A DNA stretch of 64,000 nt. Source: Niastella sp. (GTDB lineage Bacteria > Bacteroidota > Bacteroidia > Chitinophagales > Chitinophagaceae). The stretch lies in contig JADJVM010000008.1 in the NCBI GenBank assembly GCA_016710595.1, positions 434,001 through 498,000 on the forward strand. The letters are read 5' to 3'. The notes under the pieces were generated by a model that was given only the letters and a program-made list of their open reading frames with translations, was not told the origin of the DNA and did no database searches. Position numbers and translations under genes: made by a program. Of this stretch, positions 26,996-34,619 are shown one piece after another (the first letter of the stretch is position 1; every line of letters begins with the position of its first letter).

Positions 26996-29900
26996 TTATT
27001 CTTTTACAAAACGCATGGTTTTGGTTTCTGCGTCTGCAGCGTAAGTAGTTACCTGGTAAGTACCGGCAGCTAAATTTGCAACTTGCAATGATATATTGTT
27101 GATACCCGGTGCAAGGTTTACTTTTTGTGTAACCAATTGTTTTCCGGCAATATCACTAATCACCAATTGCAGCATCGTGTTTTCACCACTCACCACATTC
27201 AAAACAGTATTTGTTTTTACCGGGTTAGGGTTTACACTCATTAATTCAAAACGATCATTTTTATTTAACAAGGCCACAATTTGGCTGTAACTAATGCGGC
27301 CAGATTCATCTTTAACTTTAAGACGGTAATAATTGATGCCATTGAATGGTGCATTATCAGAATAAGCAAATGGGGTGATACATCCATTTTGATTTACCTG
27401 TAAAGTTTGAATTGCAGTAAAGTCCCTGCCATTGCTACTTCTTTCAAGTATTAATTGAGAAGTACCGCCACCAGAACAATTTATCTTCCAGCCAATATTA
27501 TTTTTACTTACAGATACTTTTGAAGCATTAAAATACTCAATAGTTATAGGTACAGCTGCACCTGAAACATTGATATCAAAAGTACCTTCATCGCCATCGT
27601 AACCATATACACGTACATAATAAGTTTGACCATTCACCAAACCTGTCAGGTTGGCTGTTTCACCAATTCCACCCCCATTATCATCGGAACAGGCAATTTC
27701 AGTAAGTGTGCCACAAGTGCCTGAGAAAACTTCTAAAACCGCATCCAGGCTGGCACCTACATTTGACATTGCCACAGTTGCGTTACCATCCTGTACAGCA
27801 GTAAACTTATACCATACATCGTTAGCAATACTTGAGAATGTAGCACAACTACCGGGTGCCATAGTTTCAGTAGCCATAACGTTGGTAGTGGATGTTGCAT
27901 TAAATGATATGGGTATGGCATTGATACATTCATCATTAGCAGGTGCTGCAGGTGGCAAACCTACTTGCAATTGAATATTTCCAATTCCTGAACTATAAGC
28001 CTGAACCAAAATAAAATAAGTAGTTCCTGCAGTAAGATTTGCATTGGTAACAGCTTGTAAACCTAAAGTAGTACAGGCATCATCGTCACATATTACTTCT
28101 GTAAACGGCCCGGCGCAACCACTTGCTGAAGTATATACTGTTAATACATTATCAGAAAGTGTAGAAAGAGGTGCATCACTTTGGCAGGAAGATATTCTAT
28201 AAGTGCCGGAAGTAGCCGGTGTAAAGCTATACCATACCCCTTTGTGTACATTAGATTGGCATGAGCCAATGGGGTCATTGGTATCGGTAGCATTACTGTT
28301 GCTTACTACGGTTGTAGTTACCGGGAATGGCCCGGCAGATGGAATTACAATGGCGCCACTGCATAAATCATTAATGGGTGGGTTATCTAATGTAGTAAAG
28401 CTTACTTTAGTAGAATTAGCACTATAACCCGAACCGGTAGATGAACAGTCTTTACGTATGTAAACATCATACGGAGTATTCGTACTTAAACCACTTATAG
28501 TTTGTACTGAATTTGCAGGTGTAATAATAGTACCATTCGTTCCTGCTGTTCCATCGGTACCCGGAGTAAAGTTTTGCGGGCCATATTCCAGGATAAAAGT
28601 GCCTGTTCCTGTCCAGCCAACATCAGCAGAGGACATCGTAATATTTGATGATGTTACTGCAGTTGCAGGAGCACAGGTAACGGGTGCATCTACAAATAAT
28701 TGTACATCGCCAATATTGCTGCTATAGGCCTGAACTAAAATATAATAGGTAGTACCTGCAGTAAGATCTGCATTGGCTACAGCCTGCAAGCCCAAAGTAG
28801 TACAAGCATCATCATCACAAATTACTTGTGTAAAAGGGCCTGTACATCCGCTTGCGGAAGTATAAATTGTTAATACATCATCAGAAAGTGTAGATCCGGG
28901 TGCATCGCTTTGGCAGGTAGAAATTTTATACTGCCCGGTAGTGGAAGGCGTAAAGCTATACCATAAACCTTTGCGGACATTGGATTGACAAGTACCAACC
29001 GGATCATTCGTATCGGTAGCAGAAGCATTATTTACTACAGATGTTAATACTGGGAATGGTCCTGCTGAAGGAATTACAATAGCCCCGGAGCAAATATCAT
29101 TTGCTGGAGGCAATGCGGTAGTTGTAAAACTTAGTTTGGTTGAATTTGGACTATAGCCATTTCCGGATGAAGTACAATCCCGGCGGATATAAACGTCATA
29201 AGGGGTACTCGGCGTTAAACCAGTAATGGCCTGGGGCGATGTTGCAGGTGAAATGATGGTACCGTTCGTGCCGGCTGAAGCACCGGTACCTGGTGTAAAG
29301 TTTTGCGGGCCATATTCCACAATAAAAGTACCTGTACCTGTCCAGCTAACACTGGCTCCTGAAGATGTGATTCCCGAAACGGTCTGGCCTGTTACAGGCG
29401 CACATGATATTGGGGCACTTACCCTAAGTTGGGCATCGCCTACATTGGCACTATAACCATATACTAAAATATAATAAGTAGTACCCGCTATTAAGTCTGC
29501 ATTTACAACTGCCTGGCTTCCTAATGTGGTACAGGCATCATCATCACAAATTACCTGGGTAAATGGCCCGGTACAACCGGCAGCCGAAGTAAAGACTGAC
29601 ATTAAATTATCAGAAATAGTAGATCCCGGTGCATCACTTTGGCAAGATGAAATATTGTATTGCCCGGTAGTGCCTGGTGTAAATGTAAACCATAGTCCTT
29701 TATGTGCATTACTGCTACAAGTATTGGTAGGATCATTTGTATCGGTAGCAGAAATATTATTTACGGCCGGCGTAGTATAAGGAAATGGACCGGCAGCAGG
29801 GATATCAATTGCGCCACTGCAAATATCACTTGCAGGTGCTGAAGGTGCTACGGTTACATCTAATGTAAATTCACCGCAATTGGGTGATGGCCAGGTATCC

Positions 29901-30289
29901 ACAAATAAATAATAGGTTCCGGCTGTAGTAAAAGTATATGTGCCCGAAGCAGTAGTACCAGAACCTGTAACCCATCCTGTTAACGCATTTGCAGATGTAG
30001 GAGGACAATCAGAATGCAGCGATAATATTTTATAAGTAGCAGCGCCACCTAAGCTAAAAACGAATGTTTGTGGAACGGTAGAAATATCTAATTTATATAC
30101 ATAATCTTCTCCACCGCCATATAATGAATTATAAAAAGATCCGGCAGGATAATCATTCCCGGTGCCACAGGTGGTAACGGCCCCGCTACTAAAAGGTACC
30201 GTAATAGAAATAGCATCTCCACAATTATTTTGGGCATTTGCAAATCCCGTGAAAATTAAACCCAGTAAGACAAGGTACAATTGCTTCAT
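26996..30289 (-). CDS. T9SS-secreted multidomain protein with repeated PPC-like and Fn3 domains
   Basis: The ATG at 30289 gives the signal peptide MKQLYLVLLGLIFTGFANAQ; the frame is open to 30388 (1097 aa used). Four PPC-like beta domains follow (blocks such as DICSGAIVIPSAGPFPV, WYSFTPSTTGQYKISTCQSD and CDDDACTTLG), with Fn3-like modules between them (FILEYGPQNFTPG). The last ~85 residues (ELMSVNPNPVKTNTV to the C terminus) are the type A sorting domain, which directs transit through the type IX system. Repeat units of about 730 bp are tandem; see findings. Such proteins are adhesins or carry enzymes; no catalytic domain is visible. Confidence 0.85.
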   Translation of the reverse strand: MKQLYLVLLGLIFTGFANAQNNCGDAISITVPFSSGAVTTCGTGNDYPAGSFYNSLYGGGEDYVYKLDISTVPQTFVFSLGGAATYKILSLHSDCPPTSANALTGWVTGSGTTASGTYTFTTAGTYYLFVDTWPSPNCGEFTLDVTVAPSAPASDICSGAIDIPAAGPFPYTTPAVNNISATDTNDPTNTCSSNAHKGLWFTFTPGTTGQYNISSCQSDAPGSTISDNLMSVFTSAAGCTGPFTQVICDDDACTTLGSQAVVNADLIAGTTYYILVYGYSANVGDAQLRVSAPISCAPVTGQTVSGITSSGASVSWTGTGTFIVEYGPQNFTPGTGASAGTNGTIISPATSPQAITGLTPSTPYDVYIRRDCTSSGNGYSPNSTKLSFTTTALPPANDICSGAIVIPSAGPFPVLTSVVNNASATDTNDPVGTCQSNVRKGLWYSFTPSTTGQYKISTCQSDAPGSTLSDDVLTIYTSASGCTGPFTQVICDDDACTTLGLQAVANADLTAGTTYYILVQAYSSNIGDVQLFVDAPVTCAPATAVTSSNITMSSADVGWTGTGTFILEYGPQNFTPGTDGTAGTNGTIITPANSVQTISGLSTNTPYDVYIRKDCSSTGSGYSANSTKVSFTTLDNPPINDLCSGAIVIPSAGPFPVTTTVVSNSNATDTNDPIGSCQSNVHKGVWYSFTPATSGTYRISSCQSDAPLSTLSDNVLTVYTSASGCAGPFTEVICDDDACTTLGLQAVTNANLTAGTTYFILVQAYSSGIGNIQLQVGLPPAAPANDECINAIPISFNATSTTNVMATETMAPGSCATFSSIANDVWYKFTAVQDGNATVAMSNVGASLDAVLEVFSGTCGTLTEIACSDDNGGGIGETANLTGLVNGQTYYVRVYGYDGDEGTFDINVSGAAVPITIEYFNASKVSVSKNNIGWKINCSGGGTSQLILERSSNGRDFTAIQTLQVNQNGCITPFAYSDNAPFNGINYYRLKVKDESGRISYSQIVALLNKNDRFELMSVNPNPVKTNTVLNVVSGENTMLQLVISDIAGKQLVTQKVNLAPGINNISLQVANLAAGTYQVTTYAADAETKTMRFVKE

Positions 30290-30385
30290 AAATTTTCTTT
30301 TTAAATTATTTAATGAACAGGAAACAGGAAAATTTTTTAACAGGGATGGATTTACGCTTAATGATTCTTCATTAGCAATAACAAA

Positions 30386-30393
30386 CAAAGATA
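30386..30393 (-). promoter_or_regulatory. -7 element for the T9SS cargo gene
   Basis: The minus strand reads TATCTTTG, a perfect TAnnTTTG about 97 bases upstream of the ATG at 30289. No -33 is seen at the correct distance. Confidence 0.35.
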
Positions 30394-30462
30394 ATGCAAT
30401 TAGATTTTTTTAATGTGATTGGTATAAAAAATAATGAATTTTAATTTTTATAATTTGACACT

Positions 30463-31773
30463 TTATTTTTTTCTGAAAAATATTCTTATGGGCACACCAG
30501 TAAAATTAAAATTCTCTCTTAATTTATTTTCGAGGTAATTACGATAAGGCGCTTTAATATCGTCAGGAAAGTTTGTAAAAAATGCAAAATTGGGAGTATA
30601 TGTTGGCAATTGAGTAACGTATTTTATTTTTATAGCATTGCCCCTTACTACGGGCGGGTGATAAGATTCAATGGCTTTTAGCATAACATCATTTAATTTT
30701 GAAGTAGGAATTTTCTTTGCCCGGTTTGCATATACTTCCAATGCCACTTCAATGGTTTTAAAAATCCTTTGTTTGTTGTTTACAGAAATGAAAAGGATGG
30801 GTACATCGCTAAATGGCGCTAATTTTTTCTTGAGTTCAATTTCATAATCCCTTGCGGTATTGGTTTCCTTTTCTACCAAATCCCATTTATTAATTAACAC
30901 CACTATTCCTTTTGCTTTTTTTACTGCCATTGAAAATATAGAAAGGTCTTGTGCGGTGATTCCTTTGCCTGCATCCAGCATAAGCAAACAAACGTCTGCT
31001 TCATCCATCGCTTTGATTGCACGAATAACCGAATAAAATTCAAGGTCTTCATGCACCTTGGCCTTACGGCGAATGCCGGCAGTATCTATTAAAATAAAAT
31101 CTTTATTAAAAAGACTATACCGGGTGTGGATGGTATCTCTTGTGGTTCCCGCAATTTCACTCACAATGGTTCTTTCCTGTCCCGTAAGAGCATTTAATAA
31201 AGATGATTTTCCCACATTTGGTTGGCCAATGATGGCAAATTTGGGAAGTCCCTCACCTTCTGTTACCTCTTCATCAGTATCTTTCATGAGATCTGTAATA
31301 GCGTCCAGTAATTCGCCGGTACCGCTTCCACTTATAGAAGATAAGAAGAAAATATGCTCAAAACCCAGGCTGTAAAATTCACTGGCTTCCATAAGCCGGG
31401 TATGATTATCTACTTTATTTACTACCAGGTACACAGGCTTTTTACTTTTTCGCAGCATATCTGCCATACTCTCATCCAGATTTGTAATGCCGGTAGTAAC
31501 ATCAGTCATAAAAACAATCACATTGGCTTCATCCATGGCAATATGGACTTGTTTACGAATCTCACGTTCAAACACATCATTACTTCCCGTTACAAATCCA
31601 CCAGTATCAATCACATTAAACGATTTACCATTCCACTCTGTTACCCCATACTGCCTATCCCTGGTTACGCCACTGATATCATCTACTATGGCTTTCCTTT
31701 GTTCTAACAAGCGATTGAAAAATGTACTTTTCCCTACATTTGGCCTGCCTGTTATTGCTACTGTAAAACTCAT
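30463..31773 (-). CDS. der: Ribosome-associated GTPase Der (EngA)
   Basis: A 436-aa protein with two G domains in tandem. The first has ITGRPNVGKSTFFNRLLEQ, VIDTGGF and NKVD; the second has IIGQPNVGKSSLLNALTGQ, IDTAGIRR and NKWD. A C-terminal KH-like domain ends the protein. Der assists 50S ribosome assembly. It lies upstream of the T9SS gene and 45 bases downstream of era; both are on the same strand and likely cotranscribed. Confidence 0.97.
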   Translation of the reverse strand: MSFTVAITGRPNVGKSTFFNRLLEQRKAIVDDISGVTRDRQYGVTEWNGKSFNVIDTGGFVTGSNDVFEREIRKQVHIAMDEANVIVFMTDVTTGITNLDESMADMLRKSKKPVYLVVNKVDNHTRLMEASEFYSLGFEHIFFLSSISGSGTGELLDAITDLMKDTDEEVTEGEGLPKFAIIGQPNVGKSSLLNALTGQERTIVSEIAGTTRDTIHTRYSLFNKDFILIDTAGIRRKAKVHEDLEFYSVIRAIKAMDEADVCLLMLDAGKGITAQDLSIFSMAVKKAKGIVVLINKWDLVEKETNTARDYEIELKKKLAPFSDVPILFISVNNKQRIFKTIEVALEVYANRAKKIPTSKLNDVMLKAIESYHPPVVRGNAIKIKYVTQLPTYTPNFAFFTNFPDDIKAPYRNYLENKLRENFNFTGVPIRIFFRKK

Positions 31774-31818
31774 TTTTTATTATTATTATTTTAAGGGATG
31801 ATTTTAAAAAATCACTTG

Positions 31819-32688
31819 TTAATATCCATATTCTTTTAAGTAAAGGTCATTATCTCTCCACTTTGGCCTCACTTTTACATACAATTCTAAAAAAACTTTA
31901 TTGCCAATAAAGGCCTCAATATCTTGCCTGGCAAGGGTTCCCAATTTTTTAATCATACTTCCCTGATCCCCTAAAATGATTGATTTCTGGGTTTCCCGCT
32001 GTACAATAATATCTGCCCTGATTTTGGTAAGGGTTGATTTTTCTTTATACTCCTGTACCAATACTGCTGTATGGTAAGGGATTTCTTCATGAAATAGTTC
32101 AAACACTTTTTCTCTTATTATTTCACTTACAAAAAACTTCACGGGCATATCACTCAGGTCATCACCTTCATAAAAGGGGGCGCCTTCGGGTAGCAATGCA
32201 ATAATTTTTTGTAACAATACATCAAGCCCGGCATGTTTTAATGCTGAAACGGGTAACACCTCCCGGCAATAAGGCTGTGCTGCAAAAAATTGTGTAAGTG
32301 TCTCAATTTTTTCGGTGCCTTTAATGGTATCTATCTTATTTAAAACAACTAAAGCAGGAACTTTTAAATGTAGTTTTTTAAATATTTCATTTATTTCTTC
32401 GGGGTCATCATTTACATCTACGATCAGTAAAGCGATGTCAGCATCTTCTAAACTGGATTTTACAGCCTGCATCATTTTTTCATGCAACTTATACCTTGGA
32501 TCAATAATGCCCGGCGTATCAGAAAATATGATCTGGTATTCATCTGTATTGAGGATGCCTTTTATACGGTGCCGGGTTGTTTGCACTTTATGTGAAACAA
32601 TTGCCATTTTTTCACCAATCAAAGCATTTAGAAGGGTACTCTTTCCTGCATTAGGCTTTCCAAATATGTTTACAAATCCTGATTTCAT
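31819..32688 (-). CDS. era: GTPase Era
   Basis: A 289-aa protein: GTPase domain with NIFGKPNAGKSTLLNALIGE (G1), FSDTPGI (G3) and LNKIDT (G4), and a C-terminal KH domain (IIREKVFELFHEEIPYHTAV and IKKLGTLARQDIEAFIGNKV, the latter with the conserved I-K-x-I/L-G). Era binds 16S rRNA and helps 30S maturation. der follows in the same direction. The minus strand has TACATTTG (32714-32721), a perfect -7, 25 bases from the start codon. Confidence 0.97.
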   Translation of the reverse strand: MKSGFVNIFGKPNAGKSTLLNALIGEKMAIVSHKVQTTRHRIKGILNTDEYQIIFSDTPGIIDPRYKLHEKMMQAVKSSLEDADIALLIVDVNDDPEEINEIFKKLHLKVPALVVLNKIDTIKGTEKIETLTQFFAAQPYCREVLPVSALKHAGLDVLLQKIIALLPEGAPFYEGDDLSDMPVKFFVSEIIREKVFELFHEEIPYHTAVLVQEYKEKSTLTKIRADIIVQRETQKSIILGDQGSMIKKLGTLARQDIEAFIGNKVFLELYVKVRPKWRDNDLYLKEYGY

Positions 32689-32713
32689 GAAAAATACCGG
32701 GTTTTAATCCCGG

Positions 32714-32721
32714 CAAATGTA
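32714..32721 (-). promoter_or_regulatory. -7 element for era-der
   Basis: The minus strand reads TACATTTG. A TTTG occurs 14 bases upstream, shorter than the usual spacing, so only the -7 is called. Confidence 0.45.
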
Positions 32722-32772
32722 AATTAGTTTAAACACAAATATGCTTAATGAAACCTGTGTTTAATATGAGAT

Positions 32773-32798
32773 AAAAAAAACACTTGTAAAAACAAGTG
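32773..32798 (-). terminator. Terminator of the initiator tRNA gene
   Basis: On the minus strand CACTTGT, loop TTTT, ACAAGTG, then eight T. It starts about 10 bases after the tRNA 3' end. Confidence 0.9.
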
Positions 32799-32807
32799 CT
32801 TAAAATG

Positions 32808-32879
<72 letters not shown>

Positions 32880-32882
32880 CTG

Positions 32883-32914
32883 CAAAGATAAGCGTTTGGT
32901 ACTCACGAGCCAAA
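32883..32914 (-). promoter_or_regulatory. Promoter of the initiator tRNA gene
   Basis: The minus strand has TTTG (complement of 32911-32914), a 20-base spacer and TATCTTTG (complement of 32883-32890). Both elements match exactly and the -7 ends 4 bases before the tRNA 5' end, as expected with short 5' leader processing. Confidence 0.8.
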
Positions 32915-32922
32915 TAAATACT

Positions 32923-33648
32923 TTACCTATTTCTTGAGGCAACGGTACTTGCACCCGAACTCTCTACATTCTTTACTACGGGATTTCCTTTGTAATAGAT
33001 ACTACTTGCTCCACTTGCCTTGCCTGTTAATTCTTTTGATACACTTATATAGATATCAGAAGCGCCGCTGGCTACTATTGTACATTTCCCGGTTTTTAGT
33101 TCCATGCCTTTAATATCGCTGGCGCCACTGCAGGTAGCATTAAACTCTTGTACACTGCCACTAATTTTTGTATCACTTGCGCCACTTGCTGCTATATTTA
33201 AAACATTGGCATTTATATCACCGGTAAAATCACTGGCACCTGATAAATGTATGGTAAGCGTTGATGCAGATAATGTACCTGCTATCACCACATCACTAGC
33301 ACCCGAAGCTTCAAGGCGCTCTAATGTTTTCATTGCCACATACACTCTTAATTTTTTCTTACCCCTTTCCCATAACCCCGATACATTTTGGTAGGATATG
33401 TTGAGTTCTCCATGATCAATCACAGTCTTGATATTTTCTTTGTATTTATCTTCTGAAGCACTTACTGCCATGCCCTCGTTTTCTGATTGGCTTAGGTATA
33501 AATCAATGCTCCCTGAAATTTTTATTTTAGTAAAAGTTCCGTCAAGTTCACGTGGCGATGCATTGGGGTCAATTACAAATTGCTTTTGAGCAAATGCTGA
33601 TCCGCAGGTGAACATGAAAAAAAAGAAAATGCAATAAATATTTTTCAT
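32923..33648 (-). CDS. Head GIN domain (DUF2807) exported protein, copy 1
   Basis: A 241-aa protein with a signal peptide (IYCIFFFFMFTCGSAFAQ). The mature part is one DUF2807 domain, a right-handed beta-helix-like repeat: the tetrad GASD recurs (LEASGASDVVIAG, LSGASDFTG, ASGASDTKIS, CSGASDIKG, ASGASDIYI). Function is unknown; these proteins are thought to be adhesin-like or periplasmic. A second copy follows upstream at 33660, 11 bases away. The mature sequence is unlike its neighbour except for repeat periodicity. Confidence 0.88.
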   Translation of the reverse strand: MKNIYCIFFFFMFTCGSAFAQKQFVIDPNASPRELDGTFTKIKISGSIDLYLSQSENEGMAVSASEDKYKENIKTVIDHGELNISYQNVSGLWERGKKKLRVYVAMKTLERLEASGASDVVIAGTLSASTLTIHLSGASDFTGDINANVLNIAASGASDTKISGSVQEFNATCSGASDIKGMELKTGKCTIVASGASDIYISVSKELTGKASGASSIYYKGNPVVKNVESSGASTVASRNR

Positions 33649-33659
33649 AGTTAATTTAT

Positions 33660-34385
33660 TTAAATACTAGCCCTTTTTACAGTGCCGCCACTTCCTGTAT
33701 TGGCTTCAATGTTGCTTACTGCGCCCTTATAATGAATACTTCCTCCGCTACTGGCTTTTGCTTTTAATACCTCCGTTACCCTAATATTTGCTTCACCCCC
33801 ACTGCTGGCTTTAGCGGTGCATTTGAGGGCCACTAAATCGTAACCTTTTATTTGGGCGCCACTGCTGGCTTCGAGCGTTACATCATCGGCATTGCCCGAA
33901 ATATTTACCATCGCCCCACTGCTTACATCAATACTTAATAATTTTGAAATTACTTTTCCCTCGGCCATGGCGCCACTCGAAAAACGAAGATCCATTTCAT
34001 GGGTACTAAAAGGATTGGTAAAAATAACCCGGGCACCGCTTAATCCTTTTATTTTTGATAAGTCTTTTACTGCCAGGTAAGCTTTCAGTTTTTTATTTTT
34101 AAATAGTTTCTTTCCCAACTCTTTGTAATCAAAATATATTTTCAGCACCCCATCTTTTACTTCGGTTTTAAACCGGTCAGCATACATAGTATCTGCCATG
34201 CTTACTACCAATTTTGTTTCCTCAGACTGTGTAATCATTAACTCAACCCCGGTAGCCACCTGCACACTATTAAAATCACCCGAAATATTGCGTTCTACTG
34301 CATTTTGATCATATTTTACCAGCCCTGTTTGCGCAAAGGAAGCTGTACTGCAAAAACTTAAAAGAATAAAAATAATTTTTTTCAT
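33660..34385 (-). CDS. Head GIN domain (DUF2807) exported protein, copy 2
   Basis: The ATG at 34385 gives the signal peptide MKKIIFILLSFCSTASFAQ (241 aa, same length as copy 1); the frame is open to 34442. The DUF2807 repeats here have SSGA or SSGG instead of GASD: RFSSGAMAEGK, DVSSGAMVNISG, EASSGAQIKG, ASSGGEANIR and ASSGGSIHY. The paralogues are transcribed in the same direction with 11 bases between them, so they arose by tandem duplication and form one unit. Confidence 0.87.
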   Translation of the reverse strand: MKKIIFILLSFCSTASFAQTGLVKYDQNAVERNISGDFNSVQVATGVELMITQSEETKLVVSMADTMYADRFKTEVKDGVLKIYFDYKELGKKLFKNKKLKAYLAVKDLSKIKGLSGARVIFTNPFSTHEMDLRFSSGAMAEGKVISKLLSIDVSSGAMVNISGNADDVTLEASSGAQIKGYDLVALKCTAKASSGGEANIRVTEVLKAKASSGGSIHYKGAVSNIEANTGSGGTVKRASI

Positions 34386-34457
34386 GGCTATACTTTTTTT
34401 ATATACGAAGTCACTCATCCTTTTGTTACAATAAACCTGCATATTTTAAAAATAACC

Positions 34458-34465
34458 TAAATTTG
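34458..34465 (+). promoter_or_regulatory. -7 element for the riboswitch-receptor transcript
   Basis: TAAATTTG is a perfect TAnnTTTG. A start site near 34471 would place the TPP aptamer about 15 bases into the transcript. No -33 match is present. Confidence 0.45.
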
Positions 34466-34485
34466 CATTCAGATTATTCACATGC

Positions 34486-34571
34486 CTGAATTTCCGGGGT
34501 GCTCCCATGCCGGGGCTGAGATTACACCCGATAACCTGAACAGGATAATGCCTGCGAAGGGAGAAAATATT
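34486..34571 (+). promoter_or_regulatory. TPP (thiamine pyrophosphate) riboswitch
   Basis: All conserved THI-box blocks occur in order: CCGGGGTGCTC, GGGGCTGAGATTACACCC and ACCTGAACAGGATAATGCC followed by TGCGAAGGGA. It lies on the same strand as the TonB receptor gene and ends about 50 bases before its ATG. TPP binding normally represses the downstream gene. The P1 helix (TTTC with GAAA) is weak, and a longer competing pairing exists; see findings. Confidence 0.93.
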
Positions 34572-34577
34572 ATACGG

Positions 34578-34594
34578 CTGGGCTTCACGCCCGG
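34578..34594 (+). promoter_or_regulatory. Hairpin in the riboswitch expression platform
   Basis: CTGGGC, loop TTCAC, GCCCGG (one G:T pair). No T run follows, so it is not a terminator. Its 3' arm overlaps the segment 34590-34602 that can pair with the aptamer 5' strand, so the two foldings exclude each other. Confidence 0.5.
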
Positions 34595-34619
34595 AATTTC
34601 AGCTTAAAAATATGGTAAA

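Noticed and set aside
27975..29835. Repeats in the T9SS gene considered as CRISPR or satellite DNA
   Set aside because: Units are ~730 bases, in frame and encode PPC and Fn3 domains; there are no short direct repeats with spacers.
32697..32713. CCGGG-N7-CCCGG hairpin before era as an attenuator
   Set aside because: It abuts the -7 element (32714-32721), so a transcript from that promoter would begin inside the first arm and could not form it.
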